DNA of 24,142 bases. It comes from an uncultured Bacteroidota bacterium (GTDB taxonomy: Bacteria > Bacteroidota > Bacteroidia > Bacteroidales > SZUA-534). Location: assembly GCA_937885735.1 (NCBI GenBank), contig CALABN010000259.1, positions 1-24,142 of the forward strand, read 5' to 3'. Within the stretch, counting starts at the first letter, position 1; every line of letters begins with the position of its first letter. Position numbers and translations under genes: made by a program. Below are positions 11,098 through 19,395 of the stretch, in pieces. Under the pieces are notes generated by a model. The model made no database searches. It was not told the DNA's origin and saw only the letters and a program-made list of their open reading frames with translations.

Positions 11098-12244
11098 GTT
11101 GATAGTCAAAATATTTCTGCTTGCAACTTGCCTTGCCCTGACGTCCTGCGCCAGTCGCAGTGCATCCGAGTCTGACGGCATCCAATTGCCGATGAAGTAT
11201 GCTACCGATTTGAGAATCAGGGTAATGGACAGTTGCATAGTTGCCGACATCCGCAATCCTTGGGACACTCTGCATTTGTTGCACACCTATGTGATAGTGC
11301 CTGCCGATTCGGTTTTGCCTTCGTCATTGCCGTCGGGCACGCTCATTCGCACGCCGTTGCGCAATGCGTTGGTATTCACGTCAGTGCACACAGGATTGAT
11401 TTCATCTTTGGGTGCTTTGGACCAGATTGGTGGCGTCTGCGATGCTCAATATCTTCAACAACCGTCTGTCGTTCAGCGTATTGCCGACGGGCGGATAGTT
11501 GATGCAGGCAATGCTATGAATCCCGACATTGAGCAAATCATCAATCTTCAGCCCGATGCCGTTTTTCTGTCGCCGTTCGAGAACAGTGGCGGTTACGGAT
11601 TGTTAGGCAAACTCAATGTTCCTGTAATCGAATGTGCTGATTATATGGAAGTTTCGCCATTGGCTTGCGCCGAGTGGATGCGTTTCTACGGGCTTCTGTT
11701 TGGCCGTTTGGCTACCGCCGACAGCCTTTTCTCAGTTGTCGAGCGCAACTACTGTCAATTGCGCGATTCGGCAATGCCTGCAAGTGAGCGACCAATGTTG
11801 CTTGCCGAACTCAAGTCGGGCTCGGCTTGGTATGTCCCTACGGGAAACAGCACCACGGGCCGTTTCTATGTCGATGCGGGTGCCGATTACCCTTTTGCCC
11901 ATATTGAGCGTACGGGCGCGGTGCCACTTTCGTCCGAGACGGTTCTCGAGACCGCTCACAATGCCGATGTTTGGCTCTTTAAGTACAATCAGTCAGCCGA
12001 TTACACATATTCGCAACTTGCAGGCGAAAGCGATTTGTATCCGCATTTCAAGGCTTTTCGTAACAAGTCGGTTTATGGTTGCAATACATCGTATGTACCT
12101 TATTATGATGAAGTTCCGTTTCGTCCTGATTGGCTTTTGCGTGATTTGGTCAAGATTCTTCATCCCGATTTGTTGCCAAACCATACCTTGCGTTACTATT
12201 CGCCATTAAGGGAATTTATAGAAGAACCCTTAAAACAGGATTGA
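11090..12244 (+). CDS. btuF: Periplasmic cobalamin-binding lipoprotein, BtuF-like
   Basis: A 384-aa substrate-binding component of a FecCD-type ABC importer. The signal peptide ends in lipobox LALTSC, so it is membrane-anchored. The body has the TroA/BtuF layout: an N-terminal lobe with the NPDIEQIINLQPDAVFLSPF motif (the usual region naming where the protein 'sees' its ligand), a long linking helix (EWMRFYGLLFGRLATADSLF), and a C-terminal lobe with KSVYGCNTSYVPYYDEVPFR and PDWLLRDLVKILHPDLLP. It is longer than the enteric BtuF but typical of Bacteroidetes versions. It starts within the last codons of btuG and ends 3 bp before btuC, so translation is coupled. Haem or siderophore binding cannot be excluded from this protein alone, but the riboswitch favours B12. 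Confidence 0.88.
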   Translation: MNRLIVKIFLLATCLALTSCASRSASESDGIQLPMKYATDLRIRVMDSCIVADIRNPWDTLHLLHTYVIVPADSVLPSSLPSGTLIRTPLRNALVFTSVHTGLISSLGALDQIGGVCDAQYLQQPSVVQRIADGRIVDAGNAMNPDIEQIINLQPDAVFLSPFENSGGYGLLGKLNVPVIECADYMEVSPLACAEWMRFYGLLFGRLATADSLFSVVERNYCQLRDSAMPASERPMLLAELKSGSAWYVPTGNSTTGRFYVDAGADYPFAHIERTGAVPLSSETVLETAHNADVWLFKYNQSADYTYSQLAGESDLYPHFKAFRNKSVYGCNTSYVPYYDEVPFRPDWLLRDLVKILHPDLLPNHTLRYYSPLREFIEEPLKQD

Positions 12245-12247
12245 GTT

Positions 12248-13258
12248 ATGCGTCGTATCTACATCATATTGATAATATTGCTGATAGCATCCATATCGCT
12301 GAATTTGGCCTATGGCTCGGTCGCCATACCCGTTGCCGAAGTGTTCCGCATTTTGGCAGGATTGGGCTCCGATAATCAGGTTTGGCAGGTTATCGTCGTG
12401 CAGACGCGTGTCCCGCAATGCGTGACGGCGTTGCTGTGCGGAATGGCCCTTTCCGTGGCAGGCCTTATGTTGCAGACCGTTTTCAGCAATCCGCTTGCAG
12501 GCCCGTCCATATTGGGCATCACAACGGGCTCGAGCCTTGGCGTTGCCGTTGTCACGCTACTTTGTGGCGGTGTTGTCGCCGAAACGCTTGTCGGTTGGAC
12601 GGCGACCATTGTCGGGGCGCTTGTCGGCGCATTTGCGGTAATGCTCGCCATTCTTGCGCTATCGTCGGTTATCCGTAGCAACGTGATGCTTTTGGTGGCA
12701 GGTATGATGATAGGCTACTTGGCATCGTCAGCCATATCGATGCTCAATTTCTTCGCCACTGCCGAAGGCGTCCATTCATTCACCATTTGGGGCTTGGGCA
12801 GTTTTGCGGGAGTGTCGCTGTCGCAATTGCCGTTTTTTACCGTGACGGTCTTGGTCGGCCTTTTCATATCGGTTTTGCTGATAAAGCCACTGAACGCCCT
12901 TTTGCTCGGCCCGAATTATGCCGAAAGTCTTGGCATCGACATTCGCCGAACCCGTTTCCTGCTTCTTTTGGCCACGGGCATCTTGTCGTCCGTGGTCACG
13001 GCTTTTTGTGGCCCCATATCGTTCATCGGATTGGCCGTGCCACATATGGCGCGTTTGCTCATCGGCACCTCAAGCCACAATTCGCTTATGCCTGCAACAA
13101 TGCTGATAGGCGCTGTTTTGGCGCTTGTCTGCAATTTTGTCTGCCATCTGCCAGGCGGTTTCGGCACGTTGCCACTCAATGCGGTTACGCCGATATTTGG
13201 CGCGCCCGTAATCGTGTATGTAATTGTCAATCAACGTAAAATACAATATTTTAATTAG
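12248..13258 (+). CDS. btuC: Cobalamin ABC transporter permease, BtuC-like
   Basis: A 336-aa inner-membrane permease of the FecCD family with about ten hydrophobic helices. Family landmarks are clear: QTRVPQCVTALLCGMALSVA for the first loop; GLMLQTVFSNPLAGPSILGI, the most conserved stretch; GLGSFAGVS; the cytoplasmic coupling loop around LGPNYAESLGID; and the C-terminal GPISFIGLAVPHMARLLIG. It functions as a dimer with two BtuD ATPases and receives B12 from BtuF. It starts 3 bp after btuF and is followed by btuD after 2 bp. No residue or length anomaly is seen. Confidence 0.94.
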   Translation: MRRIYIILIILLIASISLNLAYGSVAIPVAEVFRILAGLGSDNQVWQVIVVQTRVPQCVTALLCGMALSVAGLMLQTVFSNPLAGPSILGITTGSSLGVAVVTLLCGGVVAETLVGWTATIVGALVGAFAVMLAILALSSVIRSNVMLLVAGMMIGYLASSAISMLNFFATAEGVHSFTIWGLGSFAGVSLSQLPFFTVTVLVGLFISVLLIKPLNALLLGPNYAESLGIDIRRTRFLLLLATGILSSVVTAFCGPISFIGLAVPHMARLLIGTSSHNSLMPATMLIGAVLALVCNFVCHLPGGFGTLPLNAVTPIFGAPVIVYVIVNQRKIQYFN

Positions 13259-13260
13259 AT

Positions 13261-14040
13261 ATGCCGAATCCGATGCTTGTCGCCGAAAAATTGATTGTAG
13301 GCTACTCAAAGTCGAAGCCACTTACAGGTGAATTGTCGCTGACGCTGTGCAGTGGGCAAATGACGTGTCTGCTCGGGCCCAATGGCGCAGGAAAATCGAC
13401 GTTGTTGCGAACGCTTGCCAATCTGCAACCCGCCTTGTCGGGTAGCGTGTCGGTGTGCGGGCGGAATGTCGCGGAAATGTCATTGCCCGAATTGTCGACA
13501 AAGATGTCTGTTGTCCTTACCGACAAAATATCGGCGGGCGGACTGACCGTTTTTGAAATTGTCTCGCTTGGTCGTCAGCCATACACGGGTTTTTTCGGAC
13601 GCTTGTCAGATGCCGATAGGCTTGCAGTTCGCAAGGCGATATCTGACGTGGGCATTTCGCACAAGTCGTCGTGCTACGTTGCCGAACTATCCGACGGCGA
13701 GCGCCAGCGCGTGATGATAGCAAAGGCCTTGGCCCAGCAGACGCCAGTCATAATCCTTGACGAGCCTACCGCTTTCCTTGATGCAGGTGCCAAAATCGAG
13801 ATTCTCAGCCTTTTGCACCGTTTGGCTTCCGAGCAGGGCAAGTCCATTCTTCTATCCACTCACGATGTCGATGTGGCCTTGCAACTTGCCGACAATCTGT
13901 GGATAATGGATAAAGTCGATTTTCACGTCGGCACAGTTGCTGAAATTGTCGGTGGTGGTTTCTTCGACAGCCTGTTCGGAAATCAGTGCGTCAGGTTCGA
14001 TGCCGAACAACGCAGGTATTTGGTTGATAGCCGAATGTGA
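13261..14040 (+). CDS. btuD: Cobalamin ABC transporter ATP-binding protein, BtuD-like
   Basis: A 259-aa cytoplasmic ATPase powering B12 import. Walker A GPNGAGKST is at residues 39-47, the Q-loop region lies near LTDKISAGGLTVFEIV (a Thr-Asp in place of the usual Gln is notable), the signature LSDGERQ starts at residue 143, Walker B VIILDE is at 163-168 and the switch His is His201 in STHD. The length fits the FecE/BtuD group. It is the last gene of the operon, starting 2 bp after btuC. Past the stop there is only a weak inverted repeat and then AT-rich accessory DNA. Confidence 0.94.
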   Translation: MPNPMLVAEKLIVGYSKSKPLTGELSLTLCSGQMTCLLGPNGAGKSTLLRTLANLQPALSGSVSVCGRNVAEMSLPELSTKMSVVLTDKISAGGLTVFEIVSLGRQPYTGFFGRLSDADRLAVRKAISDVGISHKSSCYVAELSDGERQRVMIAKALAQQTPVIILDEPTAFLDAGAKIEILSLLHRLASEQGKSILLSTHDVDVALQLADNLWIMDKVDFHVGTVAEIVGGGFFDSLFGNQCVRFDAEQRRYLVDSRM

Positions 14041-14518
14041 GAATTAATGGTTTTATTTGATGCCAAAATCGTGTTTTTATATCAACTTTTGGCATCTAAT
14101 AATCATATTCAAGCAGGTCGTCCATTGTTGCTACTGTATCGGCAATATTCTATCGCATCATTTATATGTGCAATTATTTAAATTACATCATATCTAATGT
14201 GATTTTTGATTTTATCTATATCATTATATTCGAAAGGATGTAATTTTGTCGGAAACAATTTTCAAAATCTGCCTATCAATTCAATCATTCTATTTGTGAA
14301 GTGGGGTTGGTGCGCTTCGGTGGATTAATTTCATATTTGTTCTTATTTTTTTTTATCCCATTGGTTACATTATTGTTTATTCTCAATTGCTTTTTTTTTG
14401 ACCAACGCGAACACTGCAATACATCTAATGATGATTAGTCTCAATAGCGTCAATGGCAATGTATATTCCAAAGTGGACTTTAAAGAGTATTCGTTTAAGA
14501 TAAAAAATTACTTATGCA
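14041..14518. other. Intergenic region between btuD and the capA-like gene
   Basis: Apart from the inverted repeat just after btuD, the first 120 bp contain only a short minus-strand stretch ending in a TAG at 14101 (reading NIADTVATMDDLLEYDY), a possible tail of a lost gene. From 14163 on, the DNA is the AT-rich left end of the large direct repeat. It lies downstream of the capA-like gene, with T-runs near 14350 and 14390 and no supported gene. No tRNA, IS end or att-like site is seen. Confidence 0.5.
14059..14096. repeat. Inverted repeat after btuD, possible weak terminator
   Basis: GATGCCAAAA (14059-14068) and TTTTGGCATC (14087-14096) are perfect 10-bp arms with an 18-nt loop. No T-run follows the second arm, so termination would be weak or factor-assisted. 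Confidence 0.5.
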
Positions 14519-16710
14519 TTATTTATGCATTGGCCTGTAGTGTAATATTTTTAACTCGTGTAAAGATGTCTTTAAATCTCCGTTTTTGAGTGTGATTTCA
14601 AGTAGAGACGACTTGAATCCCGCCATTTTGTTCTGGTCAAAGATTAAATTTCCAAGACTATAGTACACTGCGCAGTTGCCCAAACATATAGTGTCTTGCA
14701 CGACGTGGGGGTGGTGCCCGACTACAACATCTGCACCAGCACTTGCAAGCAACTTTGCAATCGCCTCCTGGCTCTGGTTGTGGGTGGTTTCATGTTCGTT
14801 GCCCCAATGCAAGATGACGACGGTCTTCGCCTCTACGTTAATTGTCTTATATCCTTCTATGGCTTTTATCAATTGTGATTTTATGGATAGGCTATTCCCT
14901 AACAAGTTTGCATTGAATAGTACAATTTTATTTTGGCCTTTCACGATTTTGGTTGGAGTGAATGGATCTGGATTGACCACTACTATTCCTGCGCGAGATA
15001 GCGATTCTAGCGTCTGTTTGTATCCCAATTCACCTTGGTCTCGGGTATGGTTGTTTTCCAAGCATGCATGAGTTACGCCAATTTTCAGTAGGCTATCGGC
15101 GAGGAATGGTGAAGCTATAAATTGAAACTGCTTCCTTTGTGGAATAAGTGTGTCAGTCAGCGGACACTCTAAATTAATGATTGTTGCGTCCGCCGACTTG
15201 ATGTCGTCACGGATTCCGTTGAAAAGGTAATTTACGCCATGCCTATCAATAACTCTTCCAATTCCGCGGTCGAGCATTACATCGCCACCGATGAGGATTT
15301 TCAACTCTTCATCAGCATGCGATGTGCAAGATGTCGCCAACACGGTGATGAAAGCGACAGTTATAATCGATATATTTTTCACTAAAAGAACCACCCTTCG
15401 TCTTCTTCAGAATTTGCTTCCTCTTCCCATTCCCAGCCTCTTGAACTTCTATCTCCCACATTCTGATTTATTTTTACTCTATCATTTTCTTTGAGAATAA
15501 GCGGTTCCATCCATTTTTGACGGCCTATGCCGTAATTTTCATTCAGCATTTTTCTCCAATCGTCATCATTAAGTCTCTCATTAAAGACAGACAAGCGATA
15601 GTCATAGACGGCCCCTTCCGTCATATAGATATGACCATTATTCTCTACCAAAACATAGATGCTATTTACAAGTCCAAGACCGGTGTGAAGAATACCGTTG
15701 TCAGGAGCTCCCTCTATCTGTCTCGTGTATATATCTGCAACTTTTGCAATGTCAGTATTGTTGATTCTACTTCTATCATTGAAAAATAATAAATTAAAGA
15801 AATGTTCGTATTCTTCACCAGCTCTAAAATGAACATTCAAAGGTCTGTTTTCCAACTCAGCTCTTGTGATTTCTAGATATTCTTCAGCTTTTGCAAGAAG
15901 CCATCTATTTTCGTAATCGGTTTTAACTCCGTTCTCTTCAAAAACCTTTTTTGTTTGGTTGAGTAGTTCGATTGATTTCTCCCAAAACTCAAGATTCGGC
16001 TCTACAATATCTGAATAGTTGTCCGGGTCAGGCATATATACTATGACGTCTCCGCCTTCTCCACCTTCGGAGCCAGAAGGTTGTTCTGCATACAATATTG
16101 TGGTATGTTTAAGTTCCGCCCATGAAGCTAATGCAGTGTTTGTGTTTTTCATATGCCATGCTTCAGTTTTCATATAGTCGGGCTTTGCATATTTGTTCTG
16201 TATAGAGACAAGAGCCTCTATGTTCTTGTTATATATCGTCTTGTTAAAATCATGGTAGTTCTTGAATTTCGCCTTCATTTTTGCACTTGAGGTTCCATAG
16301 TCGGCCCATTTTGTTGCCCCTGAATCTGTTTCATTCAATAGTTTTTCAGCTACTGTGTTCCCGAAAGCATTCAATATGTCAAGTCCGTCAGGGAAAGGTC
16401 TGCTACTTTCTGCTTCAATGTCGCACATCCACATCAAAACTTCTGCATCTGGAGTATATCGTTGTGGCATGAAATTTACTTCAGCTATAGGATTTTTTTC
16501 TAGTCTGTCGAATATTCTGTTGCATCTTTTGTTTTCATTTTCCAGGTATTCTCTTATAGATGCTAGTTTATTATGGTCTTTAAGGTCAGCATCGCTTTTG
16601 ATGCCAAAATCAGTTCCAAGTTTGCCGGCAAGATCCATCATGGAACAGTTGTCAAACTCTCCAATCAAATATGTAAGTAGGTTGTTTACTTTATTCATAT
16701 TGTCTTTCAT
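14163..16710. repeat. 2548-bp direct repeat, copy 1
   Basis: This stretch recurs at 20888-23435 in the same orientation (offset 6725). All sequence compared, coding and noncoding, is identical, including every open frame on both strands. It contains about 355 bp of AT-rich DNA, the whole capA-like gene and the last 442 codons of the DUF3160 gene. The edges fall at no inverted repeats, target duplications or transposase. In this copy the DUF3160 gene continues intact past the right edge, while the left edge abuts btuD-side DNA. Confidence 0.97.
14519..15394 (-). CDS. CapA-like (PGA_cap) metallophosphatase-fold lipoprotein, copy 1
   Basis: A 291-aa protein of the CapA family, named for a poly-gamma-glutamate capsule protein and having a calcineurin-like metallophosphatase fold. 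The signal peptide ends in lipobox LATSC (Cys23), so it is a probable envelope lipoprotein. Motifs in order: GGDVMLDRG (Asp38), NLECPLTD, LENNHTRDQG (the usual NNHxxD element), ILHWGNEHE, VVGHHPHVVQD and YSLGNLIFDQ, covering the expected metal ligands. It is shorter than many CapA proteins but complete through the last motif. Its start overlaps the end of the DUF3160 gene by 13 bp, so the two are translationally coupled. A role in capsule or peptide polymer metabolism is family-based; the actual substrate is unknown. An identical copy is at 21244-22119. Confidence 0.88.
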   Translation of the reverse strand: MVLLVKNISIITVAFITVLATSCTSHADEELKILIGGDVMLDRGIGRVIDRHGVNYLFNGIRDDIKSADATIINLECPLTDTLIPQRKQFQFIASPFLADSLLKIGVTHACLENNHTRDQGELGYKQTLESLSRAGIVVVNPDPFTPTKIVKGQNKIVLFNANLLGNSLSIKSQLIKAIEGYKTINVEAKTVVILHWGNEHETTHNQSQEAIAKLLASAGADVVVGHHPHVVQDTICLGNCAVYYSLGNLIFDQNKMAGFKSSLLEITLKNGDLKTSLHELKILHYRPMHK

Positions 16711-17997
16711 CGACTGATTTGCCCTTTCATATTGTAATGATAAGAAAAGGGGATACGCAATGCTTTTATCTGTGGCAATTCGGTATTTGGCATTCTGCAA
16801 CCACATCATCACTTTAAAATACTTTTGGGTATTTGAGTTTCTTGTATAGAAACCGCGTGGCTTGAACTGACTATATGGCATAGGTGTTTCAAGTAATGTG
16901 GAGTAGTCGTCTGATTCTGCCATTATCTTTTTTACTTCATCCTCATAGATATTGCGTAAACTATCAGGCAGTGCTTTGCTTTTTCCTGTAGCTAAATAAT
17001 ATGCAATTGCATAATATGCCACTGCATGTTCTGCCAATGGGTGTATAAATTTATCGGTGCAGGAATTCAGCTCTTTCAGACTCTGCTCGAACATCGTATT
17101 CGCAAAATTGCATATCAACGGATATATAGTTTCTTCCTCGACTATTTGTATCATCCATGCCAAATATGCGTTATATGCCGATAGATAAAGATCGGTAGTG
17201 ATGTAATGAGGCAAATTATGATAGTACTCATAGGGGTTGTACATCTGTTCCGCTCTTGTCTCCGATATGCAGAAATTGTTCTTTCGAAGCAGTTCAATAG
17301 TGGCAGGAGCTGGACTGTATAGATAGTTTAAGTTTTCAGCAAGGTCTAGATTAAGTAGCTTTAATCCATCTCTCTCGATATATCGGTGTTTGAAGTATTC
17401 CGCAATCGCAGAATCTACACGATTGACGAAAGATGACTCTTCTTCACTCAACTCAAATGTTGCGTATGTTTGTGGATAATTAGATTCCCAAAGTTTCCAA
17501 TATTCGCTTTTTACTTCCTTCAATTCATCTTGGGCATATCGTTTTACGATAGGCTTTATGCTATCTATATACTCTTTGATTGAGTTGAATTTTTCAAACA
17601 AATCGCCTTCCTTGAACCAGTGACCGTGCTTTGCATATGGAATGCTGCGGAGCACTCGCAACTCTTCAAAGCTGAATTCGTCGATAGACATGTCATAGTT
17701 GATCTTGCTGTATAGACTATCTAAATTAAAGGACATCCCGTAAGTGCCATTGGTAGCGGCCCCATCTTTCATCCTTGTTGAAAAATTCCAGTTGAATTCT
17801 GCTCCAGTGAACGCCGCTTCATTCCTTTCAGGTTCGTCTACAGAAAATTCTGTAGACGATTCCTTTTCGTCAGGCTGAGATGTGGTTATGTGCTCCTTCC
17901 CGTTAGTTGAAGATTTGCCTTTTCCGCCAGAATTACATCCGGCAAATACTATTGCCAATGAGAGCAATATGCCTCCTGTAACATTTACACAATTCAT
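15382..17997 (-). CDS. YARHG/DUF3160-domain lipoprotein (intact copy)
   Basis: An 871-aa envelope lipoprotein of unknown function. The signal peptide ends in lipobox VFAGC (Cys21), followed by a polar linker to about residue 60. Residues 110-140 (EELRVLRSIPYAKHGHWF and on) match the YARHG domain, a small extracellular module. From about residue 230 the chain follows DUF3160: LLRKNNFCIS, then NLPHYITTDLYLSAYNAYLA, which corresponds to the family's 'FVTTDSYLH' block, and long helical text. The C-terminus is acidic (WEWEEEANSEEDEGWFF). It ends inside the capA-like gene and starts 21 bp after the 170-aa lipoprotein gene, indicating one operon. The 3' half (from Met430) is duplicated at 22107-23435. 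No enzymatic motif is recognised. Confidence 0.82.
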   Translation of the reverse strand: MNCVNVTGGILLSLAIVFAGCNSGGKGKSSTNGKEHITTSQPDEKESSTEFSVDEPERNEAAFTGAEFNWNFSTRMKDGAATNGTYGMSFNLDSLYSKINYDMSIDEFSFEELRVLRSIPYAKHGHWFKEGDLFEKFNSIKEYIDSIKPIVKRYAQDELKEVKSEYWKLWESNYPQTYATFELSEEESSFVNRVDSAIAEYFKHRYIERDGLKLLNLDLAENLNYLYSPAPATIELLRKNNFCISETRAEQMYNPYEYYHNLPHYITTDLYLSAYNAYLAWMIQIVEEETIYPLICNFANTMFEQSLKELNSCTDKFIHPLAEHAVAYYAIAYYLATGKSKALPDSLRNIYEDEVKKIMAESDDYSTLLETPMPYSQFKPRGFYTRNSNTQKYFKVMMWLQNAKYRIATDKSIAYPLFLSLQYERANQSMKDNMNKVNNLLTYLIGEFDNCSMMDLAGKLGTDFGIKSDADLKDHNKLASIREYLENENKRCNRIFDRLEKNPIAEVNFMPQRYTPDAEVLMWMCDIEAESSRPFPDGLDILNAFGNTVAEKLLNETDSGATKWADYGTSSAKMKAKFKNYHDFNKTIYNKNIEALVSIQNKYAKPDYMKTEAWHMKNTNTALASWAELKHTTILYAEQPSGSEGGEGGDVIVYMPDPDNYSDIVEPNLEFWEKSIELLNQTKKVFEENGVKTDYENRWLLAKAEEYLEITRAELENRPLNVHFRAGEEYEHFFNLLFFNDRSRINNTDIAKVADIYTRQIEGAPDNGILHTGLGLVNSIYVLVENNGHIYMTEGAVYDYRLSVFNERLNDDDWRKMLNENYGIGRQKWMEPLILKENDRVKINQNVGDRSSRGWEWEEEANSEEDEGWFF

Positions 17998-18018
17998 TTT
18001 TAAGTGTCTTTTCGTTAT

Positions 18019-18531
18019 TTATTTCAAAAATCTTTTTAATCTCAATCCAAAACTACCATACATATATTCACCTTCATGCATTGCACCATTTTGGTCTTTC
18101 TCGTATGTATGGACAAGGGCAGGAGTGCTGTCTCTCTCAATATAGAAATCTTGCACTCTATGTATCACTCTTGATCCCATCCATAGTCTTATTATTGCAT
18201 GACCGTCAGCAATTTGGTAAAGAAAAAGCCGTTTCTCCATAATGGGGTCATACGTTGTCTTTTTTATTACACCTACTGCAATTTCAGGCACACCATCGCC
18301 ATCAAGATCTCCATGGTCAAACTTGTATATTTCCCATGGTAGAATCATCGTTGACAATTCTTTGCCGTTTTCGTACAGATGCAATGCATGCAGACTGTCA
18401 TGCTTATTTTCGAGCCACACCGTTTTCCCTTCCCATTCGAATTGGTCTTTACCGTATTTCAAATCGAAAGATTGGTTGCATGAACACAACACTGCTGTCA
18501 AAACAATCATTATTTTCCAAAAGTTTTTCAT
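18019..18531 (-). CDS. Small lipoprotein with FG-GAP/EF-hand-like Ca-binding loop
   Basis: A 170-aa protein with a lipoprotein signal peptide (MKNFWKIMIVLTAVLCSC, lipidated Cys18). Residues 75-87 read DLDGDGVPEIAVG, the Asp-rich calcium loop of FG-GAP/VCBS-type beta-propeller repeats, but only one such unit is present, so it is not a whole propeller. The rest is beta-rich and aromatic. The function is not known to me. Its ATG overlaps the stop of the upstream 237-aa gene by 4 bp and it is followed after 21 bp by the DUF3160 lipoprotein gene, which suggests these proteins act together in the envelope. Confidence 0.75.
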   Translation of the reverse strand: MKNFWKIMIVLTAVLCSCNQSFDLKYGKDQFEWEGKTVWLENKHDSLHALHLYENGKELSTMILPWEIYKFDHGDLDGDGVPEIAVGVIKKTTYDPIMEKRLFLYQIADGHAIIRLWMGSRVIHRVQDFYIERDSTPALVHTYEKDQNGAMHEGEYMYGSFGLRLKRFLK

Positions 18532-19241
18532 TGCATCTTTAAGCCTATATTATTTCTATTTGCAAATATCATATGCTCGTTTATAAAGTCTTGGGTTACC
18601 AAATCGGTCCCTTCTTCATTAATTCCTTGCAGAATTTTAATTGTATGTTTTAACTTATATGATTTTAAAACATTGTTTTCAATATTTATGTTAGATACCT
18701 CATAATCATCGCAAATAGTATCGCCAATACAACTATTAAAATAATCTATTTGTTCATTTGCATATTTATTTAGCAGATAGTAAGTATAATCAACGCCATC
18801 GTATTCGAACAACGGCTTCATTTCAAAATTGTCATAAAGCATCACAGATTCATATCTATGTGCTTCATACGTTGACGAACCTTTGTACATATAAGCATGA
18901 AACAAATTATTGCCGATTTGTTCAAGTTCTGAAAAAAACGACGATGATTCCCGAACAAAAATCCATTGTCCTTCATTTAGTTTATAATATCGCTGAACAG
19001 AAACATCCATTACTCCAGAACAATGTTGAAATATATGTACAATGCATATGCTACTATCTATATAAAAAACGCTATAATCATATTTCCCTTCGATGTAAAT
19101 TGAATGTAGATAAATGCTATCTTGTTTTATTTCAGTTATAACTTTATCTATTTCTATTTTCTGATAGTTATTTTGTGCTGAAATTTTCATGGCAATCAAA
19201 ATGGCTAACATTAAAAGCATGTATTTTTTCATAATTCTCAT
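18528..19241 (-). CDS. Exported protein of unknown function
   Basis: A 237-aa protein, or 234 aa if the second Met (19232, MKKYMLLML) is the start, which gives the better signal peptide: MKKYMLLMLAILIAMKISAQ, with likely cleavage after Ala-Gln. There is no lipobox. The mature part is mixed beta sequence rich in Tyr and Asp (IYIEGKYDYSVFYIDSSICI, EYDGVDYTYYLLNKY) without a family I recognise. It is strongly AT-rich. The gene is first in the leftward run 237 aa, 170 aa, DUF3160, capA-like and overlaps the next gene by 4 bp. About 155 bp separate it from the hipT stop, enough for its own promoter, though no clear TAnnTTTG box was found. Confidence 0.65.
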   Translation of the reverse strand: MRIMKKYMLLMLAILIAMKISAQNNYQKIEIDKVITEIKQDSIYLHSIYIEGKYDYSVFYIDSSICIVHIFQHCSGVMDVSVQRYYKLNEGQWIFVRESSSFFSELEQIGNNLFHAYMYKGSSTYEAHRYESVMLYDNFEMKPLFEYDGVDYTYYLLNKYANEQIDYFNSCIGDTICDDYEVSNINIENNVLKSYKLKHTIKILQGINEEGTDLVTQDFINEHMIFANRNNIGLKMQ

Positions 19242-19395
19242 TTTTTATTTTTCTCAACTCAAACCTTTTCAAAATCCATGAATGGAAAGTTTTCTATAGG
19301 CTTGCGGAACTTCCAAGCGTTTGGAATTTTGGAATTTGGAACATCCATACTCGTTTTTTCATATCCACGCATATTTACTATACGCTAATCTTTCA

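Noticed and set aside
14398..14589. 63-codon plus-strand frame in the repeat (also at 21123-21314)
   Set aside because: It starts with TTG in a T-run, overlaps the capA-like gene end, and has no ribosome-binding site, promoter or family match.
14163..16710. The repeat as an insertion sequence or integron-like element
   Set aside because: It encodes no transposase or integrase, its ends are not inverted repeats, no target-site duplication is seen, and it cuts through the middle of a gene.
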